Source of the DNA: Methylobacterium sp. 17Sr1-1
GTDB taxonomy: Bacteria > Pseudomonadota > Alphaproteobacteria > Rhizobiales > Beijerinckiaceae
DNA: 64,000 nucleotides
Assembly (NCBI RefSeq): GCF_003173775.1
Contig: NZ_CP029552.1
Location: forward strand, 3,961,001 to 4,025,000
Reading direction: 5' to 3'
A program made the translations under genes and the position numbers. Every line of letters starts with the position of its first letter. The first letter of the stretch is position 1. Under the pieces are notes generated by a model, which saw only the letters and a program-made list of their open reading frames with translations, was not told the DNA's origin and did not search any database. This document shows positions 45,110 to 53,526 of the stretch, piece after piece.

Positions 45110-47619
45110 TCAGAAATCCACTGTCGCCGAGACGATGACCGTGCGCGGCGCCCCCACCGCCAGGAAGCCGCGGGCGGCCGAGGCCCAGTAGGAATTGTCG
45201 AACACGTTCTCGACGATGGCCCGCACCGTCACGGGCTTCCCGGAGGCGCCCTCGAAGGTGTAGCGCAGGCCGGCATCGAAGCGCGTCCAGTCGGGTACCC
45301 GCTGCGTGTTGGCCTGGTTGTAGAACTGGCCGCTGGTGTAGATGGCCCGCCCCGTCAGCGTCAGGCCGGGGGCGAGCCACGGCGGCAGGTCGACCTCGCC
45401 GTAGAGGTTGAACGCCACGTCGGGGACGCCGGGGGCGACGTTGCCGTTGAATTGGCGGTTCGCGATGTTGACGAGCCGCCCGTCGAGGAAGGTGACCCCC
45501 CGAGCAGCCGCACCCCCGGGAGCGGCTCACCGAACACCGAGAGTTCGGCGCCGCGGTTGCGCTGCAGGCCGCTGACCGAGAAGCGCCGCGTGGCAGGGTC
45601 GGTGAAGGCGTTCGGCTGCTCGATCTCGAACAGCGACGCCGTGACCGCGAACGTACCGAAATCGTACTTGGCGCCGATCTCCTGCTGCCGGCTGACCGCG
45701 GGCGGGAAGACCTCGTTGGCGTTGATCGCCGCGACCGGTGCGGTCGCCGTCGGCTCCAGCGCCTCGATGTAGTTGCCGTAGAACGACAGGTTGTCGTTCG
45801 GGCGGAACACCGCCGCGATGGCGGGGCTGAACCGGCCGCGCTGGTAGTTCGAGGACAGGTTGCCCAGGCTCGGGCCCAGGGTGGTGTTGTAGCTCTGCTG
45901 ATCGATCTCCTGGAACCGGCCGCCCAGGGTCAGGAGGAAGCGGTCCTCGCCGAGCGACAGGGTGTCGGCGATGCCGACGCTGCGGGCGCTCAATTCCGTG
46001 AACAGCGGCCGGTTGTCGGAGCGCGGCAGCAGCCGGGTGTTCACTGAGCCGCGCGCCAGGTGGATCGGATCGTAGATGTTGGTCTGGAAGGGGGCCGGCA
46101 GGGCCGGCTGGACGAAGCCGCCGCGGTAGTTCCGGTTGTTTGCCTCGACCGCCGAGACGGTCAGGTAGTGGCCGAGCATGCCGGTCTGGAACTTCGTGCG
46201 CAGGCCGACTTCGCCGGTGAGCCCCTGGATCTCCTGCGGCTGGATCGAGAGGGTGTTGGTCGCCTGGCCGGTCAGGCTCGTCACCTGGTAGAACGAGGTG
46301 AGGAAGTCCTCGTTGTAGCGGCTCACGCCGCCGGCCGCGTAGATCGTCGTGTCGGGCAGAATGTCGTACTCGACCCGGCCCGCGGCCATGTTCTGGCGGG
46401 TGTCGATGTATTCGAGCGAGCTCGACGTGTTGAGGCGGTTGTTCGGCGCCCGCGGGATCGGGATGTTCGGGGAGACCGAGTTGAAGAGCGAGGTCGGCGC
46501 CGTGATGTTCTGGCTGTTGTGGACGAGGTCGAGCGAGGCGCGCAGGCGCTCGCCGCGGTAATCGAGGCCTAGCGTCGCGACGCCGACCTCGATGGCGTTC
46601 TTGTCCAGCGGCGTGCTGCCGTTGCGATAGGAGAGGTTGGTGCGCACGCCCCACTCCTTCGACGGGCCGAAGCGGCGGCCGAGATCGGCGTGGGTCCAGA
46701 CCTGCGAATCGCTGAGATACGTGGTGGTGAGACGCGTCAGCGGCTCGTCGTAGGCCCGCTTGGGAATCAGGTTGATCGTGCCGCCGACGCGGCCGGTGCC
46801 GCCGTTGAGGAAGGCGGACGGACCTTTCAGAATCTCGACCCGCTCCACGCCCTCGGTGAACACCCGCCGCGGATTGGCGAGGTAGAACAGGCCGTCGAAG
46901 CCCACGTCGAGGTTCACGACCGAGAAGCCGCGGATGAAGAACGAATCGCGCTCGCTGAACGGCGGCGCGTCGTTGCGCACCGAGGAATCGTTCAGAACCA
47001 CGTCGGCGAGCGAGCGCGACTGCTGGTCCTGGATCAGCTTCTCGGTGTAGCCGGTGACGTTGAACGGCGTCGTCAGCACCGAGCGGTTGCCGAGAAGGCC
47101 GACCCGGGCGCCGGTGGCGACCTGGCCGCCGGCGAAGGGGGGCAGGGGCTGCCCCACCGTCCCGGTCGGCGGCGGCAGGCCCCGCCCCCCGTCGCCGGCG
47201 GCCGCGGGCCCGCCCGCCGGGCGGCCCTCGACGACGATCTCGTCGAGCCGCACCGTCTCCTCGGGCTTTCCCCCGAGCTGGGCGTAGCGCGGATTGACCA
47301 GGGTGAGGGTGGACGGGCTCACCCGTCGATAGCTCAGGCCCGTTCCATCGAGGAGCCGGCCCAGCGCCTCGAGCGGCTGGAACGTGCCCTCGAGGCCGGT
47401 CGTCGTCAGGGCCTGGGTCAGGTCGGTCCCGTAGACGAGCTTGACCTTGGCCTGCTCGGTGAAGCGGACGAGGGCCGGTTCGAGCGGTCCGTTCGGGATC
47501 GACAGGGCGACGGCGTCGTCGGCCCGAGCCGCCGCTGTTGCCATCACCAGCACCGACGCGCCGGCGAGCGCCATCCCGGCCAACCGTCCGCACTGAACCC
47601 TACGCTTGCGCGCCACCAT
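45110..47619 (-). pseudogene. TonB-dependent siderophore receptor with STN domain, frameshifted near the 3' end
   Basis: The protein has a signal peptide (residues 1-33), an STN signalling domain (LSIPNGPLEPALVRFTEQAK, about residues 40-105), a plug (EKLIQDQQSRSLADVVLND; RVEILKGPSAFLNGG) and a 22-strand-type barrel. The STN domain means that it signals to the FecR and sigma genes upstream. At 45496-45501 a run of six C is one short. Adding a base restores LLGGVTFLDGRL and continues in frame to the proper C-terminal VIVSATVDF at 45110. As given, the last 130 residues are out of frame. This may be sequence error, slippage or decay. Confidence 0.88.
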
Positions 47620-47748
47620 GTCCGACCACCCCGTCCGTCTGCGCGAAGGGGGGCGGCGTGTTCGCGCGCTCTCGTCCCTTCATGGGCTTGAGATCAACGG
47701 GGCGGCGATCTCCTGACGTCGGATCGTGCATTTTCCGGAAAAAATTTT

Positions 47749-48702
47749 TCAGACGGGCGAGCCGACAAGGACCAGGAGCGGCGTGAGCCGGGTCACGCGC
47801 AGGGACAGGCCGGCAGCGAGGGCGTCGAGGGCCTCGTCGGTGTCGCGCAGGTCGAAGGCGCCGGTGACGCGCCGCTCGCCGGCCTGGCGGTCGAGCAGGA
47901 CGATGCGCCCGCGGCGGTAGCGCCCGAGTTCCGCCAGCACGTCGGACAGGCGCTCGCCGGAGACGGTCAGGCGCCCGTCGCGCCACGCCATCGCGCGGGC
48001 GACGTCCGCCTTTGCCACGTCCACGTTGGCGCCGCCGGCCGCCGGGCCCTCGCGAAACGCCTCGCCGGCCGACACCGCGACGTGCCGGCCTGCCGCCGCG
48101 ACATCGACCCGGCCCTCGGCGACGCCGACCGGCTGCGCGGCGCCGTCGACGCGGACGTAGAACACCGTGCCGACCGCCCGGACGCTGATGCCACCCCCCT
48201 CGACGACGAAGGGCCGGGCGGGATCGCGGGCGACGTCGAACACCGCCTCGCCGCGCAGGAGCGACACCCGGCGCTCGGTGCCGGAGAAATGCAGGGCGAG
48301 GGCGGTGCCGGTATTGAGGTCGACGCGGCTCCCGTCGGGCAGGGTCGCGTGGGCGATGTCGCCGATTCCGCTCCACAGGTCGGAGCGCAGCCAGTCGGCG
48401 AGCCCGGCCTGGAAGGCCAGGGCTCCTCCCAGCACGAGAATCGCGGCAAGGCCGGCAGGACCTTTCTGGCTCCGGCGGACGGAAGCCCGCTCCGGCAGGT
48501 GACCGAGCTGGCGCCACAGCGCATCCATCTCGGCAAAGGCCGCCGCGTGGACCGGATCGGCCGCGAGCCAGGCGTCGAACGCGGCGCGGTCCGCTTCGGT
48601 CGCGTCGGAGGAGGCGAGGCGCACGACCCAGCCGGCCGCCGCCTCGTCGATCGGATCCTCCTCGTCCGGATGATGCGCACCGGTCCCGTCGTCGATGGCC
48701 AA
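47749..48702 (-). CDS. FecR-family anti-sigma / signal transducer
   Basis: FecR carries the signal from the outer-membrane receptor to the sigma factor. The 317-residue protein has a cytoplasmic DUF4880-like domain (EAAAGWVVRLASSDATEADR; AEMDALWRQL), one membrane span near residues 85-110 (AAILVLGGALAFQAGLADWL) and a periplasmic FecR domain (ATLPDGSRVDLNTGTALAL). No ATG suits the start. A TTG at 48702 follows GAGGGAG by six bases and gives normal family length. It lies between the sigma gene and the receptor gene. Confidence 0.9.
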   Translation of the reverse strand: MAIDDGTGAHHPDEEDPIDEAAAGWVVRLASSDATEADRAAFDAWLAADPVHAAAFAEMDALWRQLGHLPERASVRRSQKGPAGLAAILVLGGALAFQAGLADWLRSDLWSGIGDIAHATLPDGSRVDLNTGTALALHFSGTERRVSLLRGEAVFDVARDPARPFVVEGGGISVRAVGTVFYVRVDGAAQPVGVAEGRVDVAAAGRHVAVSAGEAFREGPAAGGANVDVAKADVARAMAWRDGRLTVSGERLSDVLAELGRYRRGRIVLLDRQAGERRVTGAFDLRDTDEALDALAAGLSLRVTRLTPLLVLVGSPV

Positions 48703-48800
48703 GGCCGGCTCCCTCGCGGGGCCCGCCGATCCCGGACGATCCGGGGATGCGAGCCTCGATCCCTTATGATCGACGGGGCGCCGGAATCCTGACGTGTTCT

Positions 48801-49310
48801 TTAGAAAAGATCGCCGCAGCGGCGGCGGCAATGCAGGAGCGCCTTGATCAGGTGCTTCTCGACCATGTTCCGGCTGACGCCGAGCCGCGCCGCCACCTCG
48901 CCGTTCGGCAGCCCTTCGATGCGCGCGAGGAGGAACGCCTCCCGGCAGCGCGGCGGCAATTCGTCGATGGCGGCAGCGAGCCGCCGAAGATCCTGGCGGG
49001 CCATCGCCTGCTGCTCCGGGAGAGCGTGGCCGTCGGCCAGGCTGGTCCAGTCCTCGTCGCTGACCGGCTGGAAGATCCGGCCCTCCAACCGCTGCCGGTT
49101 GCGCATCCGGCGCGCCACGTTGCTGGCGATCTGGAACAGGAAGGCGGAGGGCTGCTCGATGTTGGTCCGGGTGAGCGCCGCGAGCATCAGGAGGTAGGTT
49201 TCCTGATGGGCGTCAGCCGCGTCGGCCGGATTGCCGAGCCGGCGCGTCAGGAATCGCCGCAGCCTCGCACCGTCGCCCCGATGCAGCGCATCGATCGAGA
49301 CCGCCTGCAT
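48801..49310 (-). CDS. FecI-type ECF RNA polymerase sigma factor
   Basis: The 169-residue protein has the two ECF domains: region 2 (DAADAHQETYLLMLAALTRT; FLFQIASNVARRMRNRQRLE) and region 4 with the HTH (IDELPPRCREAFLLARIEGL then VAARLGVSRNMVEKHLIKAL). The sigma, FecR and STN-receptor order is the classical cell-surface signalling triad. When the receptor binds its metallophore the sigma factor would raise transcription of the receptor and probably the biosynthesis genes. It is the first gene of the locus. Confidence 0.93.
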   Translation of the reverse strand: MQAVSIDALHRGDGARLRRFLTRRLGNPADAADAHQETYLLMLAALTRTNIEQPSAFLFQIASNVARRMRNRQRLEGRIFQPVSDEDWTSLADGHALPEQQAMARQDLRRLAAAIDELPPRCREAFLLARIEGLPNGEVAARLGVSRNMVEKHLIKALLHCRRRCGDLF

Positions 49311-49629
49311 GCCCCAACTCCGAACTTATCTAAACTGGACCTTGATCAATCAATCATCTTGAATACGATCGCACAAGCGCTTGTCGTAGGGTGAGATCTT
49401 CATCGTATTACGTCCAGTTCTAAACTGCGGGAGGTGACTCGGCGCAAGCCGTTGTGTTTCTGCCGGAAATGTTCGGCAACGAAGCCCGCCCCGCCGGGCG
49501 GCCGGACGAAGACCGGCGCGGGAAAATCCTCGGCCTGGTGCAGGAATGCCACGATCGGCCTGGCCGTGACGGGAACACGCCGCGCCGGCGGCGCCTTGTC
49601 CCTCGCGGTACGAGAAGGGAGACGGCATC
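49311..49629. promoter_or_regulatory. Region upstream of the sigma factor gene
   Basis: Bases 49320-49430 are AT-rich. TCTAAACTG occurs twice as a direct repeat (49329-49337 and 49419-49427). The second is part of GTTCTAAACTG, similar to half of the Irr-type ICE motif (TTCTAAA). A metal-responsive operator for the sigma gene is therefore plausible. The rest, up to the DUF4126 gene, has only short Arg-rich frames. Confidence 0.4.
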
Positions 49630-50094
49630 ATGCGGGATCACGGCGCCTCGTTCGGAATCGGGTTCGTCGCGGGCCTGCGCAGCATGACGGCCTGCGCCGC
49701 ACTGACGGTCGCTTCCGCCGAGGGGCGGACCCGGGGCACCATCATCCCGTCCGGGCCCGCCGCACGGAGCCTCGCCGTCGCGGCGGCGCTCGCCGAGATC
49801 GCCGGCGACAAGATGCCGTTCGCGCCCGACCGGCGGATCCCGCCGTCCTTCGCGCTGCGGCTCGTCATCGGGGCCGTCGGCGGCTGGGCGCTGGCCGGGC
49901 GGCGCGCCGCGCCGGAGGCCGGTGCGCTGGCGGGCCTCGCCGGCGCGGCGGCCGGCACGCTCCTCGGCCGCGCCGCGCGCGGGCCGGATTCCCGCCATGC
50001 GGCCGGTCGCGCCTACGGTTTCGCCGAGGATGCGGCGGCGGTCGCGCTCGCGGCGGCCGTGGTGGCATCGGCCGAGCGACGGGAGGGTGCTTGA
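49630..50094 (+). CDS. DUF4126 family membrane protein
   Basis: The 154-residue protein is Ala/Gly-rich with several hydrophobic helices. It has the family's GLRSMTACAALTVAS start, the AEIAGDKMPFAPDR segment and the Gly-rich GALAGLAGAAAGTLLG turn. DUF4126 proteins are of unknown function and small membrane type. It is divergent from the metallophore locus and seems unrelated to it. Confidence 0.82.
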   Translation: MRDHGASFGIGFVAGLRSMTACAALTVASAEGRTRGTIIPSGPAARSLAVAAALAEIAGDKMPFAPDRRIPPSFALRLVIGAVGGWALAGRRAAPEAGALAGLAGAAAGTLLGRAARGPDSRHAAGRAYGFAEDAAAVALAAAVVASAERREGA

Positions 50095-50104
50095 GGAACA
50101 GTGT

Positions 50105-51199
50105 TCACCGCGCCGCCGCCCCGGCGCGCCCGGCCTCCCGCACCGCCGCGATCCGCAGCGGCTCCTTGCGGCCGCGCACCGGGCGCAGGCCGAGATCCGC
50201 CGCCCGGAGATCGCCGGGCAGGGTGCCCAAGCGGTCCAGAAGATCGCCCGAGACGATGACCGGCACGTCGAGTTCCTTCGCCAGCCCTTCGAGCCGGCTC
50301 GTCGTGTTCAGCGCGTCGCCGAAATAGGCGATCTTGCGCCGCTCCAGGCCGATCTCCGCGGTCACCACCGGGCCGCAATGCAGGGCGGCGCGGAAGGCCG
50401 GCACTGCGCCGAACCGCGCGACCCAGCTCTCCCTGTCGGCCTCGATCGTGCGGACGAAGTCGAACACGCAGCGCAGGCAGGCCGCGTCCCGCGTGCCCCT
50501 GTCCATCGACCAGCTCACCAGGGCCATGTCGCCGACGTAATCGTCGATCGAGCCGCGGGCGCGGTGCACCGGCAGGGCCAGAGCCGCGAAGATCGCCCCG
50601 AGCCAGCTCTGGGCCGCGAGGTCGCCGTGCTCCTCGGCGAAGCGCGTCGAGCCCGCGACGTCGAGGAACAGGAAGATGCGCTCCTCGGTGATCGGGCGGT
50701 GGTAGCGGCCGACGAGCAGGCTCGCGAAGACGCGCGGTCCCATCAGGTCGCGGACGCGGAACACGAAGGTGGCGAGCGCCGAGATCCCGAGCGCGTAGGC
50801 GAAGCCCGTCTCCGTCATCATCATCGCGCTGCGGGCATCGGTCATGACGCCGAAGCCGCGGTGGAGGACCGTGCCGGCGACGGCGTTGCCCAGCACGATC
50901 ATCGCGACGTAGGTCGCCAGCGTCGCGACGGCGAAGAGCGGGGTCGCGGCCCGGCGCGTCAGCGCGCGCCAGCGCCGGAGCATCAGGCCGCGCTCGTAGA
51001 GCATCAGGGGCGCGCCGATGAAGACGCCCCGGACCACCGCGACGAACGGCTCGACGCCGAAGGCCAGGCCGTAGAGCAGGCCGGCGAGCGCCCCGATGGC
51101 CGGCGCCACGAACCAGAACCGGGCCCGGAGCGGAGGCACGGCCGCGCCTTGCGGCACAGGGCGGGCCGGGGCCTCGGCGGGCGCAACGGGTGACGACAT
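50105..51199 (-). CDS. Membrane-bound class III adenylate/guanylate cyclase
   Basis: The 364-residue protein has an N-terminal membrane part of four or more spans (FWFVAPAIGALAGLLYGLAF; LFAVATLATYVAMIVLGNAV; FAYALGISALATFVF). It ends in a class III cyclase domain. IFLFLDVAGSTRFAE has the metal-binding Asp, DDYVGDMALVSW the second metal site and KIAYFGDALNTTSRLEG the substrate-region motif. The product (cAMP or cGMP) is not resolved. It converges on the DUF4126 gene, 10 bases away. Confidence 0.9.
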   Translation of the reverse strand: MSSPVAPAEAPARPVPQGAAVPPLRARFWFVAPAIGALAGLLYGLAFGVEPFVAVVRGVFIGAPLMLYERGLMLRRWRALTRRAATPLFAVATLATYVAMIVLGNAVAGTVLHRGFGVMTDARSAMMMTETGFAYALGISALATFVFRVRDLMGPRVFASLLVGRYHRPITEERIFLFLDVAGSTRFAEEHGDLAAQSWLGAIFAALALPVHRARGSIDDYVGDMALVSWSMDRGTRDAACLRCVFDFVRTIEADRESWVARFGAVPAFRAALHCGPVVTAEIGLERRKIAYFGDALNTTSRLEGLAKELDVPVIVSGDLLDRLGTLPGDLRAADLGLRPVRGRKEPLRIAAVREAGRAGAAAR

Positions 51200-51375
51200 C
51201 GGGGCTCCTCGCTCGCGCCTCGCCGGCGAGAAATAGCAGGTCTCGCGCCCCGCCTCCTCCCGCTCACCGCGTAGTGCGGATCACATCGCCGTGCACGCCC
51301 CGGCCATGCAGTCCTCGCGCACCTCCCACCCGGTACGGGGTGGAAAGGGGGACGACCACGCCCTATATGGGGCTC

Positions 51376-51579
51376 ATGGCAGACAGCACTTCCACTCCCT
51401 ACACCATCGAAATCTCCCCCATCACGAAGCCCGCCGGGCAGTTCCAGTGGGCCATCCGCCGGAACGGCAAGCTGGTCGAGCGCTCTGACCGCCCGCATCC
51501 GACGGAAGCCAAGGCCGAGGCCAGCGCGCTCGCCGCGGTGGAGCGCAGCATGCACTCCGCGGGCAGCGGGCGCTGGTAA
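51376..51579 (+). CDS. Small conserved-looking hypothetical protein
   Basis: The 67-residue product (MADSTSTPYTIEISPITKPA; FQWAIRRNGKLVERSDRPH) resembles a short beta-rich domain, with a repeat-like WAIRRNGKLVERS core. GGGG precedes the ATG at 51376; another ATG at 51367 is in frame. A strong terminator follows 34 bases after the stop, which supports it as a real single-gene unit. Function is unknown. Confidence 0.7.
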   Translation: MADSTSTPYTIEISPITKPAGQFQWAIRRNGKLVERSDRPHPTEAKAEASALAAVERSMHSAGSGRW

Positions 51580-51613
51580 GCGCCGGCACCACGTCACGTC
51601 TCAATCGGACGTC

Positions 51614-51650
51614 GAAAACGGGCGAGGCCGCACGGGCCTCGCCCGTTTTC
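51614..51650 (+). terminator. Strong intrinsic terminator
   Basis: A perfect 16-bp stem (51614-51629 with 51635-51650; GAAAACGGGCGAGGCC and its complement) and a 5-base loop. The stem ends in TTTT on the plus strand and AAAA on the other side, so it could work in both directions. It ends the small gene at 51579, yet the next plus gene starts only 3-15 bases further on. Confidence 0.88.
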
Positions 51651-51664
51651 GCGTGAGCGATCCG

Positions 51665-52642
51665 ATGCCGTTCGCCCCGCCGCCGCCCGATCCGCCCGCC
51701 CTGGTGCGTCACGCCGCGGCGGCGCCCTGCGAGGCGGCCACCCGCGCGCGCCTGCTGGCGCCGCCGATGCCCGGGGACGACGAGGTGCGGCTCACCTGCT
51801 CGGTGCGCCTCGCGCCGGGGGACCGGGTGCGCAAGCGCATCGTGATCGAGGGCGCGGCGGCGTCGGGCCTCACCCTCGACTGCGCCGGCGCCAGCCTCGG
51901 TCGCCCGGGCGAGGACGCGCATCTCGGTGCCTACACGATCGCGATCCGCTCCCGGCCGCCCTCCCGCCCGGGCGAAGGCTGGGATCGCCCGTCCGACATC
52001 CGCATCCGCGATTGCCAGGTCTTCGGCCACGTCCGGATCTGGGGCATGGCCGAGAACGGGCAGGGCCCGCTCCTGCGCGAATCCTCGCACAGCCTCGGCC
52101 ATACCGCGCGCGCGCAAGCCGCCAGCCCGACCGACGTGACGATCACCGACACGACCATCGTCGCCGCCGGACCGATCCCGCTCTACCTCGGCCCCGGCGT
52201 CACCCGAGTGACGTTGCGCGGCTCGCGGCTCGCCGGCCGCTCGGTCTCGACGGCGCTCTACCTCGACGCCGAGAGCGCCGAGAACCGCATCGAAGACAAC
52301 GATGTCGAGACCGAGACGGCGCGCGAGCTCGTCGCCGTCGACGGCTCGGCCCGCAACCGCATCACCGGCAACCGCTTCACCCTGCGCGGCCAGGGGGGGT
52401 TACGCCTCTACCGCAATTGCGGCGAGGGCGGCACGGTCCGCCACCAGACTCCTTCCGACAACGTCATCACCGGCAACACCTTCCGGACCAGCGGCTTCTT
52501 CCAGGCCGCGCCGATCGTGGTCAATTCCCGCAACGGCTGGCGGCTGACCTGCGGCGAGGATGCCGGCTATCCCTTCGGCAGCAGCCTCGACAATGCCGAC
52601 AACGGCACCGGCAACGTCGTCGCGCCCAACACGGTCGAGTGA
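51665..52642 (+). CDS. Right-handed parallel beta-helix repeat protein
   Basis: The 325-residue protein shows repeated Asn-rich beta-helix turns of the NosD/pectate lyase type (ENRIEDNDVETETARELV, RNRITGNRFTLRGQG, DNVITGNTFRTSGFF), with early cysteines and a Pro-rich start. A carbohydrate or surface role is suggested by the fold only. There is no clear signal peptide at the ATG used; a GTG at 51653 is in frame. The start lies immediately behind a strong terminator. Confidence 0.8.
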   Translation: MPFAPPPPDPPALVRHAAAAPCEAATRARLLAPPMPGDDEVRLTCSVRLAPGDRVRKRIVIEGAAASGLTLDCAGASLGRPGEDAHLGAYTIAIRSRPPSRPGEGWDRPSDIRIRDCQVFGHVRIWGMAENGQGPLLRESSHSLGHTARAQAASPTDVTITDTTIVAAGPIPLYLGPGVTRVTLRGSRLAGRSVSTALYLDAESAENRIEDNDVETETARELVAVDGSARNRITGNRFTLRGQGGLRLYRNCGEGGTVRHQTPSDNVITGNTFRTSGFFQAAPIVVNSRNGWRLTCGEDAGYPFGSSLDNADNGTGNVVAPNTVE

Positions 52643-52886
52643 TACGAACGGCCTAAGTGCACCTCACAAAACTCCCGCCGCGCTGACGCCGCCACAGCGA
52701 GCGACAACGGCGATCGGGAGTTTTGCGAGAGACACCAAGATGCTGACGCATCAAGGTCGATCTCGGGCAGGCCCGAGATCGACGAGGCCGTTGACCCATC
52801 TCGCATTCTCGACACCAGGTCAAAGGCTTGGCGAAAATTCGAGAACGGAACCAAAGGTCGTCTTCGACGACCGTTGGTATGAGCTC
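52643..52886. other. Intergenic region with several palindromes
   Basis: A 13-bp palindromic stem (52756-52768 with 52771-52783; core CGATCTCGGGC/GCCCGAGATCG) is the clearest signal. ACAAAACTCCCG and CGGGAGTTTTGC face each other about 40 bases apart around 52690. TTCTCGA and TCGAGAA also pair near 52806-52843. The whole region looks like a repeat-type element or composite terminator between convergent genes. I see no gene. Confidence 0.5.
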
Positions 52887-53381
52887 TCACGCGCGCGCGA
52901 CCAGAACCAGGATCGCCGCGAGGCTCGCGATCGCGACCGGCATCTGGACCGGGCGCAACCGCGCGAAGAACAGGGGCGCCTCGCCGCGCCGGGCGGCGAT
53001 CGGATCGAGCACCGCGACCGCGCCGTAGCCGGCGATCAGCAGCCCGGCGGCGAGTCCGGTGCGGCTCAGGGCCACCGCCAGCAGGGCTCCGAATCCGAGG
53101 ACGAACAGCGCCAGCATCGTGGCGATCTGCATCACGGTCGCCCCGCCCTCGGTGCGGAAGCTGACCCCGCGGCAGACCCCGGAGAAGAACAGCAGGATCG
53201 CGCAGGCCCAGAGCAGCGTCAGCGTGACCGCCGCCTCGCCCGGCTCGCCCCCGAGCGTCCAGGATGCGGCCGCGCCGGCCACGAAGGGCAGCATCGGTCC
53301 GAAGCCCAGGGCGACGCTGAGCCACGGCACCGCCCGGGGCTCGTGGATGGTGAGAATGCGCCCGGTCGAATCGTCCTGCAT
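52887..53381 (-). CDS. DUF3429 family membrane protein
   Basis: The 164-residue protein has four or five hydrophobic spans (WLSVALGFGPMLPFVAGAAA; AVTLTLLWACAILLFFSGVC; LFVLGFGALLAVALS). The family segment FFSGVCRGVSFRTEGG is seen. DUF3429 proteins are small inner-membrane proteins of unknown role. The start at MQDDSTGRILT follows AGGAAG. It is divergent from the serine hydrolase gene. Confidence 0.83.
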   Translation of the reverse strand: MQDDSTGRILTIHEPRAVPWLSVALGFGPMLPFVAGAAASWTLGGEPGEAAVTLTLLWACAILLFFSGVCRGVSFRTEGGATVMQIATMLALFVLGFGALLAVALSRTGLAAGLLIAGYGAVAVLDPIAARRGEAPLFFARLRPVQMPVAIASLAAILVLVARA

Positions 53382-53526
53382 GGTCTTCCTGTCTCCCGCC
53401 GAACTCCTCCCTAACGGCGCGACGCGCCCGTCGCGACAGCATGGGACGACGATCGCCGCCGCCCGACCGTCTGGCCCATCGGCGTTCGCCCCTCTATGCT
53501 GCCTGCAAAAATCGGGAGGAACAGAG

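Noticed and set aside
34043..49310. Aerobactin or vibrioferrin cluster
   Set aside because: There is no lysine hydroxylase (IucD-like) or PvsA/PvsE-type gene, while an aryl ligase, carrier and AsbE-like domain point to petrobactin-type chemistry.
49350..49631. 93-codon minus-strand frame upstream of the sigma gene
   Set aside because: It has no ribosome-binding site and an Arg/Gly-rich composition, and it overlaps the likely promoter region.
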